DNA from: Caenorhabditis elegans
Taxonomy: Eukaryota; Nematoda; Chromadorea; Rhabditida; Rhabditidae
Direction of reading: 5' to 3'
Assembly: GCF_000002985.6 (NCBI RefSeq)
Contig: NC_003279.8
Coordinates: 2,542,001-2,606,000 of the forward strand
DNA: 64,000 nt
The notes below the pieces were generated by a model that searched no databases, had not been told where the DNA came from, and saw only the letters and a program-made list of their open reading frames with translations. Below, piece by piece: positions 22,152 to 34,377 of this stretch. Position numbers and translations under genes: made by a program. The first letter of the stretch is position 1; each line of letters starts with the position of its first letter.

Positions 22152-23278
22152 AACGTTTATCAACTCCTGAATATGTGGATCTGTTTTTTATCCTACTCCT
22201 TTTCATGCTCTTTTTCTACGCCTCAGGTTTTTTCACTATGCCCATAATCTCCCAGTCCACCCTCCGACATGAACCTTTGTATGTATCATCTTTCTTTTCT
22301 TTTCACGCTTCAAGAAACTTTCTTTTCTTTTCACGCTTCAAGAACGTAATAAATTATTATTATTATTATCTCTTAAAAAAGTGTAAAAATACACTTAAAA
22401 ATTCGACTTTTTCAGGCCTGTAAAACTGTTTCAAAAGCTTGAAAAATGTTCTATATTTTCAAGGTCCCTAAAAATATGTGAAGCTTTCTGAAAAAAAAAT
22501 TAGCAGAAAACTGGAAATTTCAATTTGGATTTTTTTTTCTAGAAGCCTGAAAATTTAGCCCTAAACTCAAAATTTAAACTGAAAATTTAAAATTTAAACC
22601 GACAATTTAAGATTTTGATTGCAATTTTTGAAATTAACAGCAAACACAGAATTTTTTGTGTACAAATTCACACTTTTCGTCTAATTCGACAGAAAATTCA
22701 ATTTTTTTTTTGACAGAAAATGTAAGTTTTGAAAAGTTTTAATAGGACAGCTGGTTATATTAAGACCACAAAATTGGTTTTTCAATTGTTTCCCTACTGG
22801 CTGTACTCCACCTTTAAAAGAAATTTTCAATTTTTCTAGAATGTTTTGTTTAGTACTCAAATTTGTCTTTCAGGACAAAAGGGGAGTTAGATTGGATATG
22901 TCATTTGAAAAAAAATAATTTTGTTAATTTCTGCACTAAATTTTTAAAAAAGTATTGTGATCCCTAACACGAGTCGGGCGGCTCTTTTATTACAGACACG
23001 GAACGGTATACAACGCCTGTCTTCTATTTTGGACATTTTTCTTCCCGAGAGGCAAAATTCGAAATCTGGAACTGCTGGAACAACATGGTTGTAAACTAGC
23101 TTGGCGGTGCAATAACAAAGACTGGTGTCGTAAATTGCAATGCCTGCCACAATTTGAGTTTGTTATGCCTACCACACGTTTATGGTGCACCTGGATGCAT
23201 GCCCTACTATTAGAGATAAGTTTGTCGGAGGAAAACCTGAATAATTTGAAAAGGATGTGTTACTATTACAATCAATAA
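22152..23278 (+). CDS. C-terminal part of a fourth relative of the tandem family
   Basis: Two exons with compatible phases. 22152-22278 encodes RLSTPEYVDLFFILLLFMLF and on to STLRHEPL. 22996-23278 opens with HGTVYNACLLFWTFFFPRG, runs open for 94 codons and ends YYYNQ-stop. Splice signals: CTTCCAG before 22152, GTATGT at 22279, TTATTACAG before 22996. The second exon matches the tail of family member 2, including KIRNLELLEQHGCKL. No signal peptide exon or start ATG was found upstream, where the foldback element ends. So this is either a gene with distant 5' exons or a truncated relic. An internal ATG (22203) could start a short protein. Confidence 0.55.
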
Positions 23279-25278
23279 TCCCTATAACGTGCAAGACACA
23301 TCCTCAAAGGAGTACGTAATAGAGACCTGTCTATCAAAAATTGTTTGTTGTTACAACGGGGAATAGGTACGCAAATAGACAGGATTCTAGATGAAGAAAG
23401 AGATGTGCAAGGGGTATAACTACTTGCCAACGGGGATGAGAATACTGGAAGGTGGCCTAGAATTTCTGAAAGTGGTCAGGAAGTTGTAAGGTGGCCTAGA
23501 AACTAGAAAAATATTCAAAAAATTGGAAGATGGCTTAAAAATGTGAAAATATCCTTTAAACTTTTGAATATCCAGGAAGCTGTGATCTTGAAATTTTGAA
23601 GATGGCCTAGATATTTTGCAGTGTGGCCTAGAAATTCGGGAAACTGAATGGAAAATTACTAGGTGGCCTAGATATTTGTAATGTGGCCTCGAGCGTTGTC
23701 TTAAATTCGAAAAATGATTTTGAAGCCGTAAAAGGTGGCCTAGAAACTTCGGAAAAAATATAGAATATTACTAGGTGGCCTAGAATTTCGGAAAACGGCC
23801 TAGAAAATTTGAAAGTTGCCAAAAAAGTTTTTGACTAACTTGAAATTCAAAAAATTATCACCTAAAAACCTTGAAAGCTGCCTCAAAATTTCAGATTTTG
23901 TTTTGAAATATTTGTGGCCTAGAAATTTTTTAGAACAACAATTTTGGAAGCTTTGAAAAATGCCCTAGAAATATGCAAAATCCATAAAAGTTCCCGGCCG
24001 CTAGAAAAATAGGAAATGGGGTAATTATTAGAATTTTGAAAATGGAAGCGTTTTACAAGTTAGGCCAGCGGAAACCCATTTTTCAAAAAAAAAATCACAT
24101 TTATATTCTGTAAGAAATTCAGAAATTCTAGGCCAACTTTCGGAGTTTCAGCGTTTTTCAGAAGCCTAGAAAATTTCTAGAACAGCAAAAAATTGCAAAA
24201 ATAATCTCTAGATACTATTTCAATTTTTTCCGGAGTTCTGGAAGAGTTTTGCACAAGCGAATTCCCCGGCGACGAATAAAACTAGGGGTGTATATTCTCG
24301 TAAGATTATAATTTTGAAAATGGAAGAGTTTTACTAGCTAGGCCAGCGGTAAGTCTTTTTTTTTCAAAAATGACACATTTGTATTCCGTAGGAAATTGTA
24401 CTACTTTCCAGAACTCTAGGCTATGTTAGTTTCAGTGTTTTTCAGAAGCCTAGAAAATTCTAGACCAGCCAAAAACTCCCAAAAAAATTTCTAGCACATT
24501 TTCCAATTTTTGAGATGTCTGGAAGAGTTTTGCAAAGCGGTTTTTTCGGCGATGAAAAACACTAGGTTTGCGTCACGCAAGACTTCCAAACTTTCATTTC
24601 CAGATTTCGCGTGTCAATTCACCTAACCAATTTGAACCACTCAATTCCTCTAATCTCTTTACACCTTTCCAAGTACCGGAAGAACAGAGTGGGGGCGGGT
24701 CTTTGTGGTGTCCCCCGCCATATATCACAGACACTTGTCGCAATGTGTTCTTTTTGGCTCGTCACACACATGTTTTTTTTCGCTTTTTTATTTGAAACTC
24801 TGCTCGTTCCTTTGTACATTCCGACCACCTACCGTACCCATGAGAAAAGGCACCCTCCTCGAATTTGCATACTTTTTGTTAGTCAGGTTGCAAGGCAGCA
24901 AGTTTGTTTGGGCAATTCTTCAACTGCCACTGCGTGGCCTAGAAAAAATTCTTCCATGCATTGAGGGGTGTTCTGTCGAAACCACCCCTCTCCCCTCATC
25001 CACTCAAAACCAAAGTTTAAGAAAAGGAGTGGTTGTTTGAATTTTCTCTCACCCCATTTTCCTTCAAAAATTCCCAATTTTCAAGGAATCATTATCAAGC
25101 GAATTAATGGGGGTTACTTATTGCAAACTTGATTAGTTTTGACCCCCCGTTTTCTTCGCCCCCTATCTGTCACTTTTTCTTCCCAAGTACTTTTTCGTGA
25201 TATCTTGGTTTTGATTGTTTCAAAAATAATAACACTTGTTACCGCTTTGGTTTTGAATTTTAAAAGTTAGAAGAAAAT

Positions 25279-25290
25279 GGGGGGGGGGGG
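25279..25290 (+). repeat. G12 homopolymer tract
   Basis: Twelve consecutive G residues directly before TGACGTCAC. Mono-G tracts of this length can form quadruplexes and are deletion-prone in C. elegans lacking the DOG-1/FANCJ helicase (established knowledge). Confidence 0.8.
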
Positions 25291-26119
25291 TGACGTCACG
25301 CATGGGCTAGAAAAATTGGCGGCCGTCAACTACCAAGCCTAGGATCCCCGCTTTTATTTGTTAGGACACTACCGGGTCGTGTATACTAGTTGGGTGGACT
25401 AGAATTTTGACATAGTTGGCCGACATGGCCAAGAATTCTCGAGCTTTGTTGGTCGTGCTCGCCTGGAGACTGTTTTGCAGTGCGTTCAGTGGTATTTTAT
25501 ATAAGTTAAACTAACAGTACACTTGGTGGCTCTACAAGGATTTATTATAGACAACTAGTAACACTAATAGACAAGTAACGTAAGAACATAAAGTAAGAAC
25601 CGATTCGGGAAGTCCCTCCAAGGTTGGCCATGTGGTCCACGTGTCCAAGGTTGAGTTGTTCGTATTGGCGTGGCAAGGTCATGGCGTGAATGTTGTTGTT
25701 GTCATCCTCTGCTGCTCCTTGTGTGCATCCATCCGGAGTTCACGGCGTAAATGGTTCACGTGGTTGTTCCTTATATGTATCGACAGTACGGTTGTCCCTT
25801 GAGCAATGGTGATAGATGTGCTCGGTGTTGCTAGCGTCCATTGTAGAGTGCATAATTATGCAATAATTATGAAAGTCGTGATCGTTGGAGATTCTTCTCC
25901 ATCGTATTCGCGACAGAGACCTGTCCTGGAATTCCACAAGGCCATAACCAAGATACCCGCTTTCGAGTTAGTGGCCTAGAAATCTCCTGCTTCAACTTTC
26001 CGGGAAAAATTCCAGCGTTCCACCGGTCTCCCCGCACGGAGAATATTACCGTGACCTAGAAATTTTGAGCAGTGACGCCTCATTTAATGGAGAACGTGAG
26101 AACCTTGTGTGAGAGCTTC

Positions 26120-26545
26120 GTGGCCTAGAATTTACAATTTTGAAAAAGTAGTGACGTCACCGGTAGACTAGAATTCCTGGCCTAGAAACTATTTTTAGAG
26201 GAGTAGTGATTGAGAAGTAGTGATGTCACCGGTGGCCTAAAACGCCTGGTATAGGAATTACAATTTTAGAGAAGTAGTGACGTCACAGGTGGCCTAGAAA
26301 CCATGGCCTAGAAATTACAATTTTGGAAAAGTAGTGACGTCACCGGTGGACTAGAATTTCTGGCCCGGAAACTCTAAATTTTGAGAAGTAATGGCGTTAC
26401 CGGTGGCCTAGAACCCCAGGCCTAAAGCATACCATTTTAGAGGAGTAGTCACGTCGCCGGTGGCCTAGAATCCCTGGCCTAGAAACTTCCTTTTTTGGAG
26501 AAGTGGTAATGCCACTGGCGGCCTAGAATCCCTGGCCTATAAACC
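26120..26545. repeat. CRE-containing minisatellite, unit about 60 bp
   Basis: Around seven copies of a unit with GAAGTAGTGACGTCACCGGT then GGCCTAGAATTCCTGGCC and a variable spacer. Several copies keep the palindrome TGACGTCA intact; others carry TGATGTCA or CACGTCG. Lies 330-750 bp upstream of the scrt-1 ATG. Confidence 0.75.
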
Positions 26546-26871
26546 ACAGCCCCCTGTAATTTTTCTTTCCGGTGCCCGGGGCGTCAAATTGTCGCATTTA
26601 CACCTCAACAAATCACCTTCCCTCCCCTTCCTCTCGGGGGCGCCAGGTCCCATATGCTTCTTCCCATCGTCTTGTGAATTGGGTGAGAGCAGTTAGTTTA
26701 GTACCGCCAATTCAAATTTACGATGTTTCCCTCTAATTTTTTCCTATAAGTTTTCCCGCATGTCTCCTCCTATCTCGACTACCGTAGGCATTTTATGGCT
26801 GGCTTCGTTACCGCCCACTTTGCACGTAACACCGTCAGTCATCACACTTCCGTTATTCTAGATAGGGCAAT

Positions 26872-28746
26872 ATGTCGTCGTACGAAGTTCCACCGTTCCC
26901 TGTGCTATCAACACCGTTTCTGCTGCAATACATCCCGTCGCTCATCGAGGAAGTTCAGGTACGCACATTTTTTTTTGTTAAAGGGAAGGTTTCAAGAGAT
27001 TTGAGAGCAAATTTTTTGTCTGCAAATTCGGCAAATTGGCAATTTTCAATTCCGGCAATTTGCCAATTTGCCGTTTGCCGGATATATATTTGAAATTTTT
27101 TCCAGTTTTCTTTAGATATTTACATAGAATTTGCTTATTTTCAAATTAGATGTAGGAACATTCATAGGATGCGTACAATTTTGCCGATTAAAATTGAAAT
27201 TCTAGAATCTGCAAAAATAATGTGCAAAAAGACGATTTACCGAAGATTTTCAGCAATTTCCGTTTTTCCGCAAAATTCGGCAAATCGGCAATGTGCAAGT
27301 TTGCCTGAAATTTTCAATACCGGCAATTTGCCGATTTGCCGGAAAAAATCGTTGGCTGCGCACCTCTGTCAGGGAGGTTTTCAATGACAACTGTAATACA
27401 AAATGTTCACAAAAGTAGCTTAATCCGAGTAAAATTTTTTTTTGAGATTTTTAAACAACTTTCAAAAAAAAACAATTATTTTTCGCCAAAACTTTTTTCG
27501 AAAAAAATTCTGTTTTAAAATAGTGTATTTTTTTCAGGTTGCAAATTTTGCGTAGAGTAAGAAAGTTAGCTTTATATTGCTCAAAAGTCAAAATCAAAGA
27601 AAAATGAAGCAAGCGTTCAAACATGGTTTAAAATTAAAAAAAAGATATACATATATGAACTCAAAAAAAAAATTTTTTTCAAGCTTGCCACGATCCAAAA
27701 TCGAACGATGGAAACCCTAGGGTGCCTTAATTTTATAAGAAATGTCCCGTAAATCTCTGTCTCTAGAAATATATTTCACTTTTTCTGCGGCCTAGATTTC
27801 GCTTTTCTCGGCCACCAACAACTCAAATTCTTCCAGAAAAAGTACAACTCCCAAGTGCGTCTGATCCCGATACCGTACCTCCCCGCGTCTTCTTCATCAC
27901 CATCTCTACCCTCGTTTTCTCTTCACTCGGACTCTCCGTCTCTGTCCCCATCGACTACAGTAACCTCCTACAGTACACCTTCGTCACCGGATGGGAAACA
28001 GCTCAAGTTTGCCACGTGTTCACCGGTAAGCTATTATTTGGTAAAATATCAATTTAAAATTGTACGTTCAGGTTTGTCAGTGCAAAGTTTGCGGGAAGCG
28101 ATTCAGCCGCCAATGGCTTCTGCAGGGACATTTGCGAACGCATAGTAAGTTGATGGGTCTCGCAACGTAATTTGTGGGAGTTGGAAGCTAGGGGTACTCT
28201 TCTTAGTGATGGCCTAGAAAACTCAATGTCTGCCACGTTTCTAGGCCACCGATCTTTTCTCCGTGGCCTTTTTTGGATTTAACTAAAGTTTAAGATTTGT
28301 TTGAGATCTCCGACATTTGTTTTTTTTCGTGGAAGAGTTTTTTGAAACTCGGCCGCGTGATATGTTTTTTAAATTCTGGAGTAAAAATACGTGAAAATAA
28401 CTCTTCCATTTTTGAAGCGAATTTTTTTTCAAATTTTAACACAATAATTCTTGTAGTGTTTTTCTTGGCGGTGATCTACATTTTTTCAAAAAAAAATTCA
28501 ATTTTTCAGCCGGCGAAAAGCCATTCCAATGTGAGATCTGCTCGAAACGATTCGCTGACAAGAGCAACTTGAGAGCCCACATCCAAACTCACTCAGGTGC
28601 CAATCAGAAATGCTCCAAATTTTATATGTCATAACTCATTTTCAGGTACTAAACCCCACAAATGCCCCAGATGCGGGAAGAGCTTTGCTCTGAAGTCGTA
28701 TCTTTCGAAGCACGAGGAATCGAAGTGTCTTCCGCGAATGGATTAA
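26872..28746 (+). CDS. scrt-1: Scratch/Snail-type C2H2 zinc-finger transcription factor
   Basis: Exons 26872-26958, 27837-28025, 28072-28144, 28510-28596 and 28646-28746; 178 residues. N-terminus is Pro/Ser-rich. Three C-terminal fingers: residues 96-116 ([21 protein letters not shown]), 124-144 ([21 protein letters not shown]) and 152-173 (C2HC-like [14 protein letters not shown]). [14 protein letters not shown] and the terminal HEESKC are Snail superfamily signatures; the linkers are TGEKPF and SGTKPH. Family members are nuclear repressors binding E-box-like CAGGTG, often in neurons. Here only three fingers are visible instead of four or five, and no SNAG motif starts the protein. Intron 1 contains a repeat element. 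Confidence 0.9.
27005..27366. mobile_element. GGCAAATCGGCAA-type non-autonomous element
   Basis: In intron 1 of scrt-1, opposite orientation to the 13.5-kb copy. Interior TAGATGTAGGAACATTCATA, GGATGCGTACAATTTTGCCG; end GTTGGCTGCGCACCTCTG. Confidence 0.75.
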
Positions 28747-30088
28747 TTTTTTTAATGAATTCTGTAAATTTTTAAACTTACTTAACTAAAAATTATTTGA
28801 AATTTCTATTATTTCCATCAAAACCCCTAAAAAACGAGACACTACGAAAAAAGACTTCCAGAGACACAAAAACGCCAAAATTCTGGTTTTTCTGATATTT
28901 CCTACCTAATTTCTATGTTTTATTTTAAATTTCTAGTCCCCTTGAACATAAATTGTGCTTTCATCTCCCCTCATCCGTGCCTTGAATCTTGGATTTTAAT
29001 ATTAATTTTTAAATTTTTTTCTGAATATTTAATTAATTGGTTTTTTTATTTGAAAATAAATATCATTGTAGAAAAAACCCCCGAAGTTTTGATGTAAAAA
29101 CCATTGAAAATACTGGAAAAAATATAGGAGACCCTACAAAACTGAGCACCCGAAAATTTCATAGATGCAAAAACCCGGGAAGTTTTGGACGTGAACTTGA
29201 AAAATCGCGCAAATCTATGTTTCCAATAAATAATACCCCCGATTTTGTAGTGTCTCCCAAAGCTCTACAAACTAGAAGATCAAAATACGGGGGATACGAA
29301 TCTGGCGAATCGTTTTCCGTGAAAATAAAATTTCCAGTTTTTTGCAGTGCTTACCTATTTGAAAGTTGAATTGTTCACAGCTTTTTTTTAACATGACAGG
29401 TATATATTAGACTTAGGATCAGGTTTAGGTTTAGGCTTAGGCTAAAGTTTATGCTTAGGCTTAGGCCAAGGCTTAGGCTTAGTATTAGGCTTAGGCTTAG
29501 GCTAAGGCATAGGATTCGGCTTCGGCTTAGGCTTAGGCTTAGGCTTAAGCTTAGGCTGGGCGGGGGAGGAAACCCTGAGCCCAGGTAACCTCCACCAACT
29601 AGTTCTCGCCGATCTATGTCTACAAAAGCATATTTTTAAAGGTTGTTGTTTTACCAATCAGAATTATTATGAGTGAATCTCAAAATGTTTGCAGATCTGT
29701 ACCCGCAAAACTGTCATTCTCAAAGTTTTGAGGTGACTGTTTTTTTCGACTTTTTTTCGAGTTTTTAAATTTATATTTATTATTTCTTTATTTATTTTCT
29801 TTTCATTTTTTTTAGTCGAATAAGAACAATTACAAGAAGAAAAAACAAAAAAAAACACGATTATCTATCAAAAAGAAAGAAAAAAGATGAATATATTGGC
29901 TGAAAACAACGAAAATAATGAGCAATGTAGACAACAGATTAACCCATATGGAAGAGAATGATTCCGGAAAAAAGAAGCAATGATAAGCTACTGAACATCA
30001 CTGATAAGATCCACAAGAGATGACGGCACACTGGAGATTCTGAAACCCGCGGAAAATTAGCTAAAATCCTTCAAAAACCCTGGGAAAC
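28747..30088. other. Intergenic between convergent scrt-1 and aat-5
   Basis: Convergent 3' region without genes. Positions 28840-29370 are AT-rich with AAACCCCC/AAAACCCGGG-type motifs. The TTAGGC tract is described separately. The 110-codon frame at 29037 is unsupported. Confidence 0.5.
29395..29560 (+). repeat. Degenerate interstitial telomeric TTAGGC tract
   Basis: About 25 hexamers, many exact TTAGGC (the nematode telomere repeat), others GTTAGG-, ATAGGA- or TTCGGC-like. All read in the same direction. Lies about 530 bp beyond the aat-5 stop. Confidence 0.85.
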
Positions 30089-33000
30089 CTACAGCATTTT
30101 CAATCCAGCTGCACTACCATTCCTTCGCATAATATTTTTCTCATCAGAGTGGAGATCGGGGAAACTGTCGTCAGAAAGCCGCGTCGATGAGAGTCTCTCA
30201 GAAAGCAAGGCCTGTGAACTGTCGGACGCAAGAAGCTGGACACCGCCTTTGACATCTGGCAGGCAGTCGAATAATATGCAACACCACAAGGTTACTTTTT
30301 CTGGAAATAGGTGGACTCGGGATTTCTAGGCCACTTGAGATTTTGATGAACTTACTGTTAAGAGCAACAAGCCATCTTGGGAAAATCGCCTTGTGAATGA
30401 AGACATAGTACAAGACGAATCCGAAAAGACAAATCGCGATAGCCAGCGCAGTTGACTGGAACTCATAGAAGATTGGGATGATGACAAGAGCCACGGTGAT
30501 CGCCAAAAACAGATAGATACTGAAATAACTCTAATTTTTATATTCTATAAAAGCTTCAGCTTAACAAACCAAAAAAGCGGAACTCGAACCGCGTCGGGAT
30601 GCACCGGAATGTGATTGTGGCGGATGATGAGGAGGGCGACGAGACTGAAGATTCTCTGAGCCCAGAAGCCGAACATCACGTAGGTGATGAGGGTGTCGAG
30701 GTCCCCGATGTAGGAGATCACAAGCGCGAGGACACTCTGGAAGAAGTTTATGTCAGTGGTGACGTGGCATCTGGCTGATAAGTAGCCTAGGCCATGGGCG
30801 ACGTTACTTCCTACATGGCTGAGGAATTTAGGCCTCATAGGCTCAAATCCAGGCCATGGGGTGACACCTTGGAACCAGTGTCCTCTAACAAATATCTCGT
30901 TAGGTTTCGCGCTCCACTTTAGGCTCCAATGTTAGACTGTTTTTAGACTAAATATTAATAATTTACTTCAGCTAAACATGGTCGTAAATGATCCTAGGCT
31001 ATTGATGACGTCACTTCGTAGATAGTTCGGTAGTAGAACCATACATGACGCCACACCTTAACTGAAGAGGAGCAAAGCCAGGGGTGGAGGGAAAACGATT
31101 TTTTTAGGCAAATCGGCAAATCGGCAAATTGCCGGAATTGAAATTTCCGACAAATCGGCAAACTGCCGGAATTGAATTTTTCGGAAAATCAACAAATCAG
31201 CAAATTGCCGGAATTGAAAACTCCCGGCAAATCTGCAAACCGGCAAATTGCTGGAATTGAAATTTCCGACAAATCGGCAAATTGCCGGAGTTGAATTTTT
31301 TCGCAATTCGGCAAATCGGCAAAATTGCCGGAATTGAAATTTTCGGCAAATCGGCAATTTTCCGGAATCGAAAACTTCCGGAAAATTGCGAATTTGCCGA
31401 AAATTTTCGGAATGTGGTTTTGCACATTTTTTTGGAAATTTCAGAATTTTAAATCGACAACATTGAACGCAAGATGCTCATACATCTATTTTGGAAAGTA
31501 AGCAAATTCTATGAAAATATCAAATTGCCGAGATTGAAAACTTCGGCAAACCGGCAATTTGTCGAAAAAAATTTGCCGCTGACTTGGTCCATGTGAAAAT
31601 TTTTTCAGTTGGAACAGTTGAAAAAGTGCTCAAAATTTGTCTGAAAATTGAACATTACCGGTTTTTTCTGGCAATTTTCAACTTCCAGACTTCAGATAGA
31701 GGTTTAATGCCTTAGCCCATATCCATGAACTTCAACTAACCTGCGCTAGAACCGCCACCCTTGGCGACTCTGTCTCTGTATTGACACACGAGAAGCATGC
31801 TGGAAGATGTCCTTGCCTGGCCGCCGCATACATGTACCTGCTGCCCGAGAAGAGGTTGCTGTTCAACGATCCGATGAGCAGAATACCAATGAGAAAGGGC
31901 ACGACGTTCGCAAAATCGCCAAGCGTCTCACGACTAAAAATCTGAAATTGAGTAGAAAGTGGACTATTGAATTAAGAGAGCCTTTAGGAATTGGGTACCG
32001 CAGCGACTGCATCCGATTGTTTCACCGTCTCCACGTCGAGCACCACGAAGTAGGCCACATTGATCGCCACGTAGATCGCCGTGACGACACTGATTCCGGT
32101 GAGTAGTGCAAAGGGCACGTTTCGCTTCGGATGCTTGATCTCTCCGGTACTATAGTTGAGCACGTCCCACCCGGAGAACGCCCAGAGACCACCATAGAAT
32201 CCTAGGATAAGGTTACCAGTTCCGTATTTTGAACCTTGCATCGGGTTTTCCAAATAGCCATGCCATCCTGAAAGATAGAATGAGCGTTAAACTGCAAAGT
32301 AAACTTGCAAACCTTTCACGAAATAAAAATAGAAGCCGGTCCCGATGATGAGCATACACGAGAAGAGCTTGGCGATTGTTGCAAGAATTTGAAAGCGAGC
32401 TGCAAACTTGCTCAACTCAAAGAAGTTCATCCACGTGACGAGAACTGCAAAAAAAAGAAAGTGAAAAAATAGCACAATGAAATCGGATATGAGAGAGGGT
32501 TGACAAAAGAAGATACTTACATAATAACGAATACGCAAACAACTTTTGGCACGTCGGCACGAGGGCATCGTCGATTTCGTAGTACTGAAAATTGGACAGG
32601 CTATAGTGGAGGAGTTAATTTGTCAACACTGATTAGTAAAATTTTTGGGCAAGCTTCAGGCAGACCAAGGGCCTCACAAGTTGCCCTTGACTTACGGTCT
32701 GTCAGAAAACAGAGCCCGAGCGGCAAACGATTTTTTTTTGGCAAATCGGCTAAATTGCCTAAATTTAAAAATTCGGAAAATCAGAAAATTGGTTAAATTG
32801 CCGGAATTGAAAATTCGGAAAATCAGAAAATTGGCTAAATTGCCGAAATTTAAAAATTCGGAAAATCAGAAAACCGGATAAATTGCCGAAATTTAAAAAT
32901 TCGGAAAATCAGAAAACCGGCAAATTATGGTTTGGCACTTTTTTTTTGGAAACGTCAGAATTTGAATTTTAATCGGCAAAATTGTACGCATTCTATGAAT

Positions 33001-34093
33001 GTTTTTCCTACATCAATCCGTTTCCGGCAAATCTAATAACCGGCAAACGGCTGGAAATTCGCCAAAAATGAAATTTTCGACAAATTTGTCGTGTTGAGCA
33101 AAATCGAAAAAATGCGATCATTTTTGAAGTTTTGTTTTGGAAAGAAATCCGTAATTTCAGTCAATGTTTTGTCCAATCCGGGGTGTGTGGCAAATTTCGA
33201 AAGTTGCCGGTTTGCCGATTTGCCAGAATTTTTCAATTCCGGCAATTTTTGCCGATTTTCCGAAAATTTGAATTCTGGAAATTTAGCCGATTTGCCAATT
33301 TTCCGAAAATTTCAATTCCTCCAATTCGGCAAATTTGCCGCACACCTCTGGTTAGCAAATAGTGATGATTTTAATTTTTGGAGGGTCAGGGAATTAGTAC
33401 TACATGCCGCACTAATAAAGAATTTTTTGGTGACCTACCTGTTTCAGACCCTCTATAAGGTACTGCCCGAACGTTTCTGCACAAATTGCAATTGTGGCGG
33501 GATATGTCATCAGGACGGAGACCCACATGAACGCAAAAGCAATTGAGTACCATTTCACGTAACAAATGTAAGCGAAATCACAGCCGGCTTCTCGAATTGA
33601 GGTGCCTAATTCGATGTAACAAATTGCACCTGGAATTTTTTTAAATGGAGATTTTAAACTTGAAATGTTATAGACTGGGTGTTATAGAACTTTTTTTCAA
33701 ATTTAAGCTATTTGAATTTTTTCAGAATAAAACGATGAGAAATATTTCATCTCAATTTCTGATTATTTTTAGAGTTAACAAAATTAAAAAGCTAAGAATA
33801 TTTTTTAAACTCCTGTAGCAATTTTATTTAAATTACTTACCCAAAATAGCAATAACTGCACAGAGCACCCAAATGAGCAAGCTCAGACCAATACTATCGA
33901 CATTTCGAAGAATTGATGCTGGTGTGATAAAGATTCCTGACCCGATAATATTACCGATCACATATGACGTGGCTCCGAGGAATCCCATTTTATGGGATTC
34001 GTCCATGATTTGTGTATTTTCTGGAATTATTTTGGGTTCGGAAAGAACTACAGGAGGAAAGAGACAATTTAAGAAAATAGTTCTGGCATACAT
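30089..34093 (-). CDS. aat-5: Heteromeric amino acid transporter light chain (LAT/SLC7 type)
   Basis: Nine minus-strand exons in frame: 34093-33841, 33629-33439, 32584-32521, 32444-32313, 32267-31999, 31941-31741, 30736-30570, 30519-30356, 30300-30089; 550 residues. Plasma-membrane exchanger of the APC superfamily with about 12 spans. Visible: IGNIIGSGIFITPASIL (substrate-binding GSGIF at 51-55), AICYIELGTSIREAG, VPTC with Cys160 at the position that disulfide-bonds the SLC3 heavy chain in this family, YGGLWAFSGWDVLNY, and SLNSNLFSGSRYMYAAARQG. The soluble tail is Ser/Asp-rich. Methionines at 30 and 36 could be alternative starts. Repeat elements sit in introns 2 and 6. Symbol assigned from family plus neighbours. 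Confidence 0.93.
31079..31590. mobile_element. GGCAAATCGGCAA-type element in aat-5 intron
   Basis: Starts CAGGGGTGGAGGGAAAACG at 31079 and ends AATTTGCCGCTGACTTGG. Contains a ladder of about 40-bp GCCGGAATTGAAATTTCCGA units and a shortened interior. In the long intron between exons 6 and 7. Confidence 0.75.
32710..33350. mobile_element. GGCAAATCGGCAA-type element, possibly two copies
   Basis: In the intron between exons 2 and 3 of aat-5. Left end GAGCGGCAAACGATTTTTTT; repeated AAAATTCGGAAAATCAGAAA units; right end GCCGCACACCTCTGG at 33336-33350. The internal AATCGGCAAAATTGTACGCA block is present. Confidence 0.7.
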
Positions 34094-34377
34094 GGTGCAT
34101 TAAAACGTTTTGGAAGAAATATTTGAAAAAATTGAATTTCTCGACAAATTTCGATAAATTTCGTACGATTCCTAAGAAAAAGCAGAAAAACAGGGATTTT
34201 TGGCAATTTTTAAATATTTTTTGGGAAACTTCAAATTTCTAATTTTCGGTAAATTTTTGCTGAAATTTCGAAAATTTTTTGGATTTGGATGCTTTTGTCA
34301 ATTTTTCCCAATTTTCGGATCTAGGTTTAAAGAAATTTTAGGGTCATTTATATGAATTTGAAACAACATTTTGAGCA

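Larger units (their letters stand above)
23279..26871. other. Long intergenic region 5' of scrt-1
   Basis: No gene supported. It contains dispersed GGCCTAGAAA-type repeats (about 23440-24500), two related CTAGGCCAGCGG..TTTTTCAAAAA segments (about 24040 and 24330), a G12 tract (25279-25290), a low-AT stretch at 25360-25955 resembling a retroelement remnant, and a CRE-containing minisatellite (26120-26545). Open frames at 24568-25040 lack splice or family support. Confidence 0.5.

Noticed and set aside
24568-25040. Overlapping plus-strand frames before scrt-1
   Set aside because: No splice sites, no recognisable domain, and composition typical of flanking DNA.
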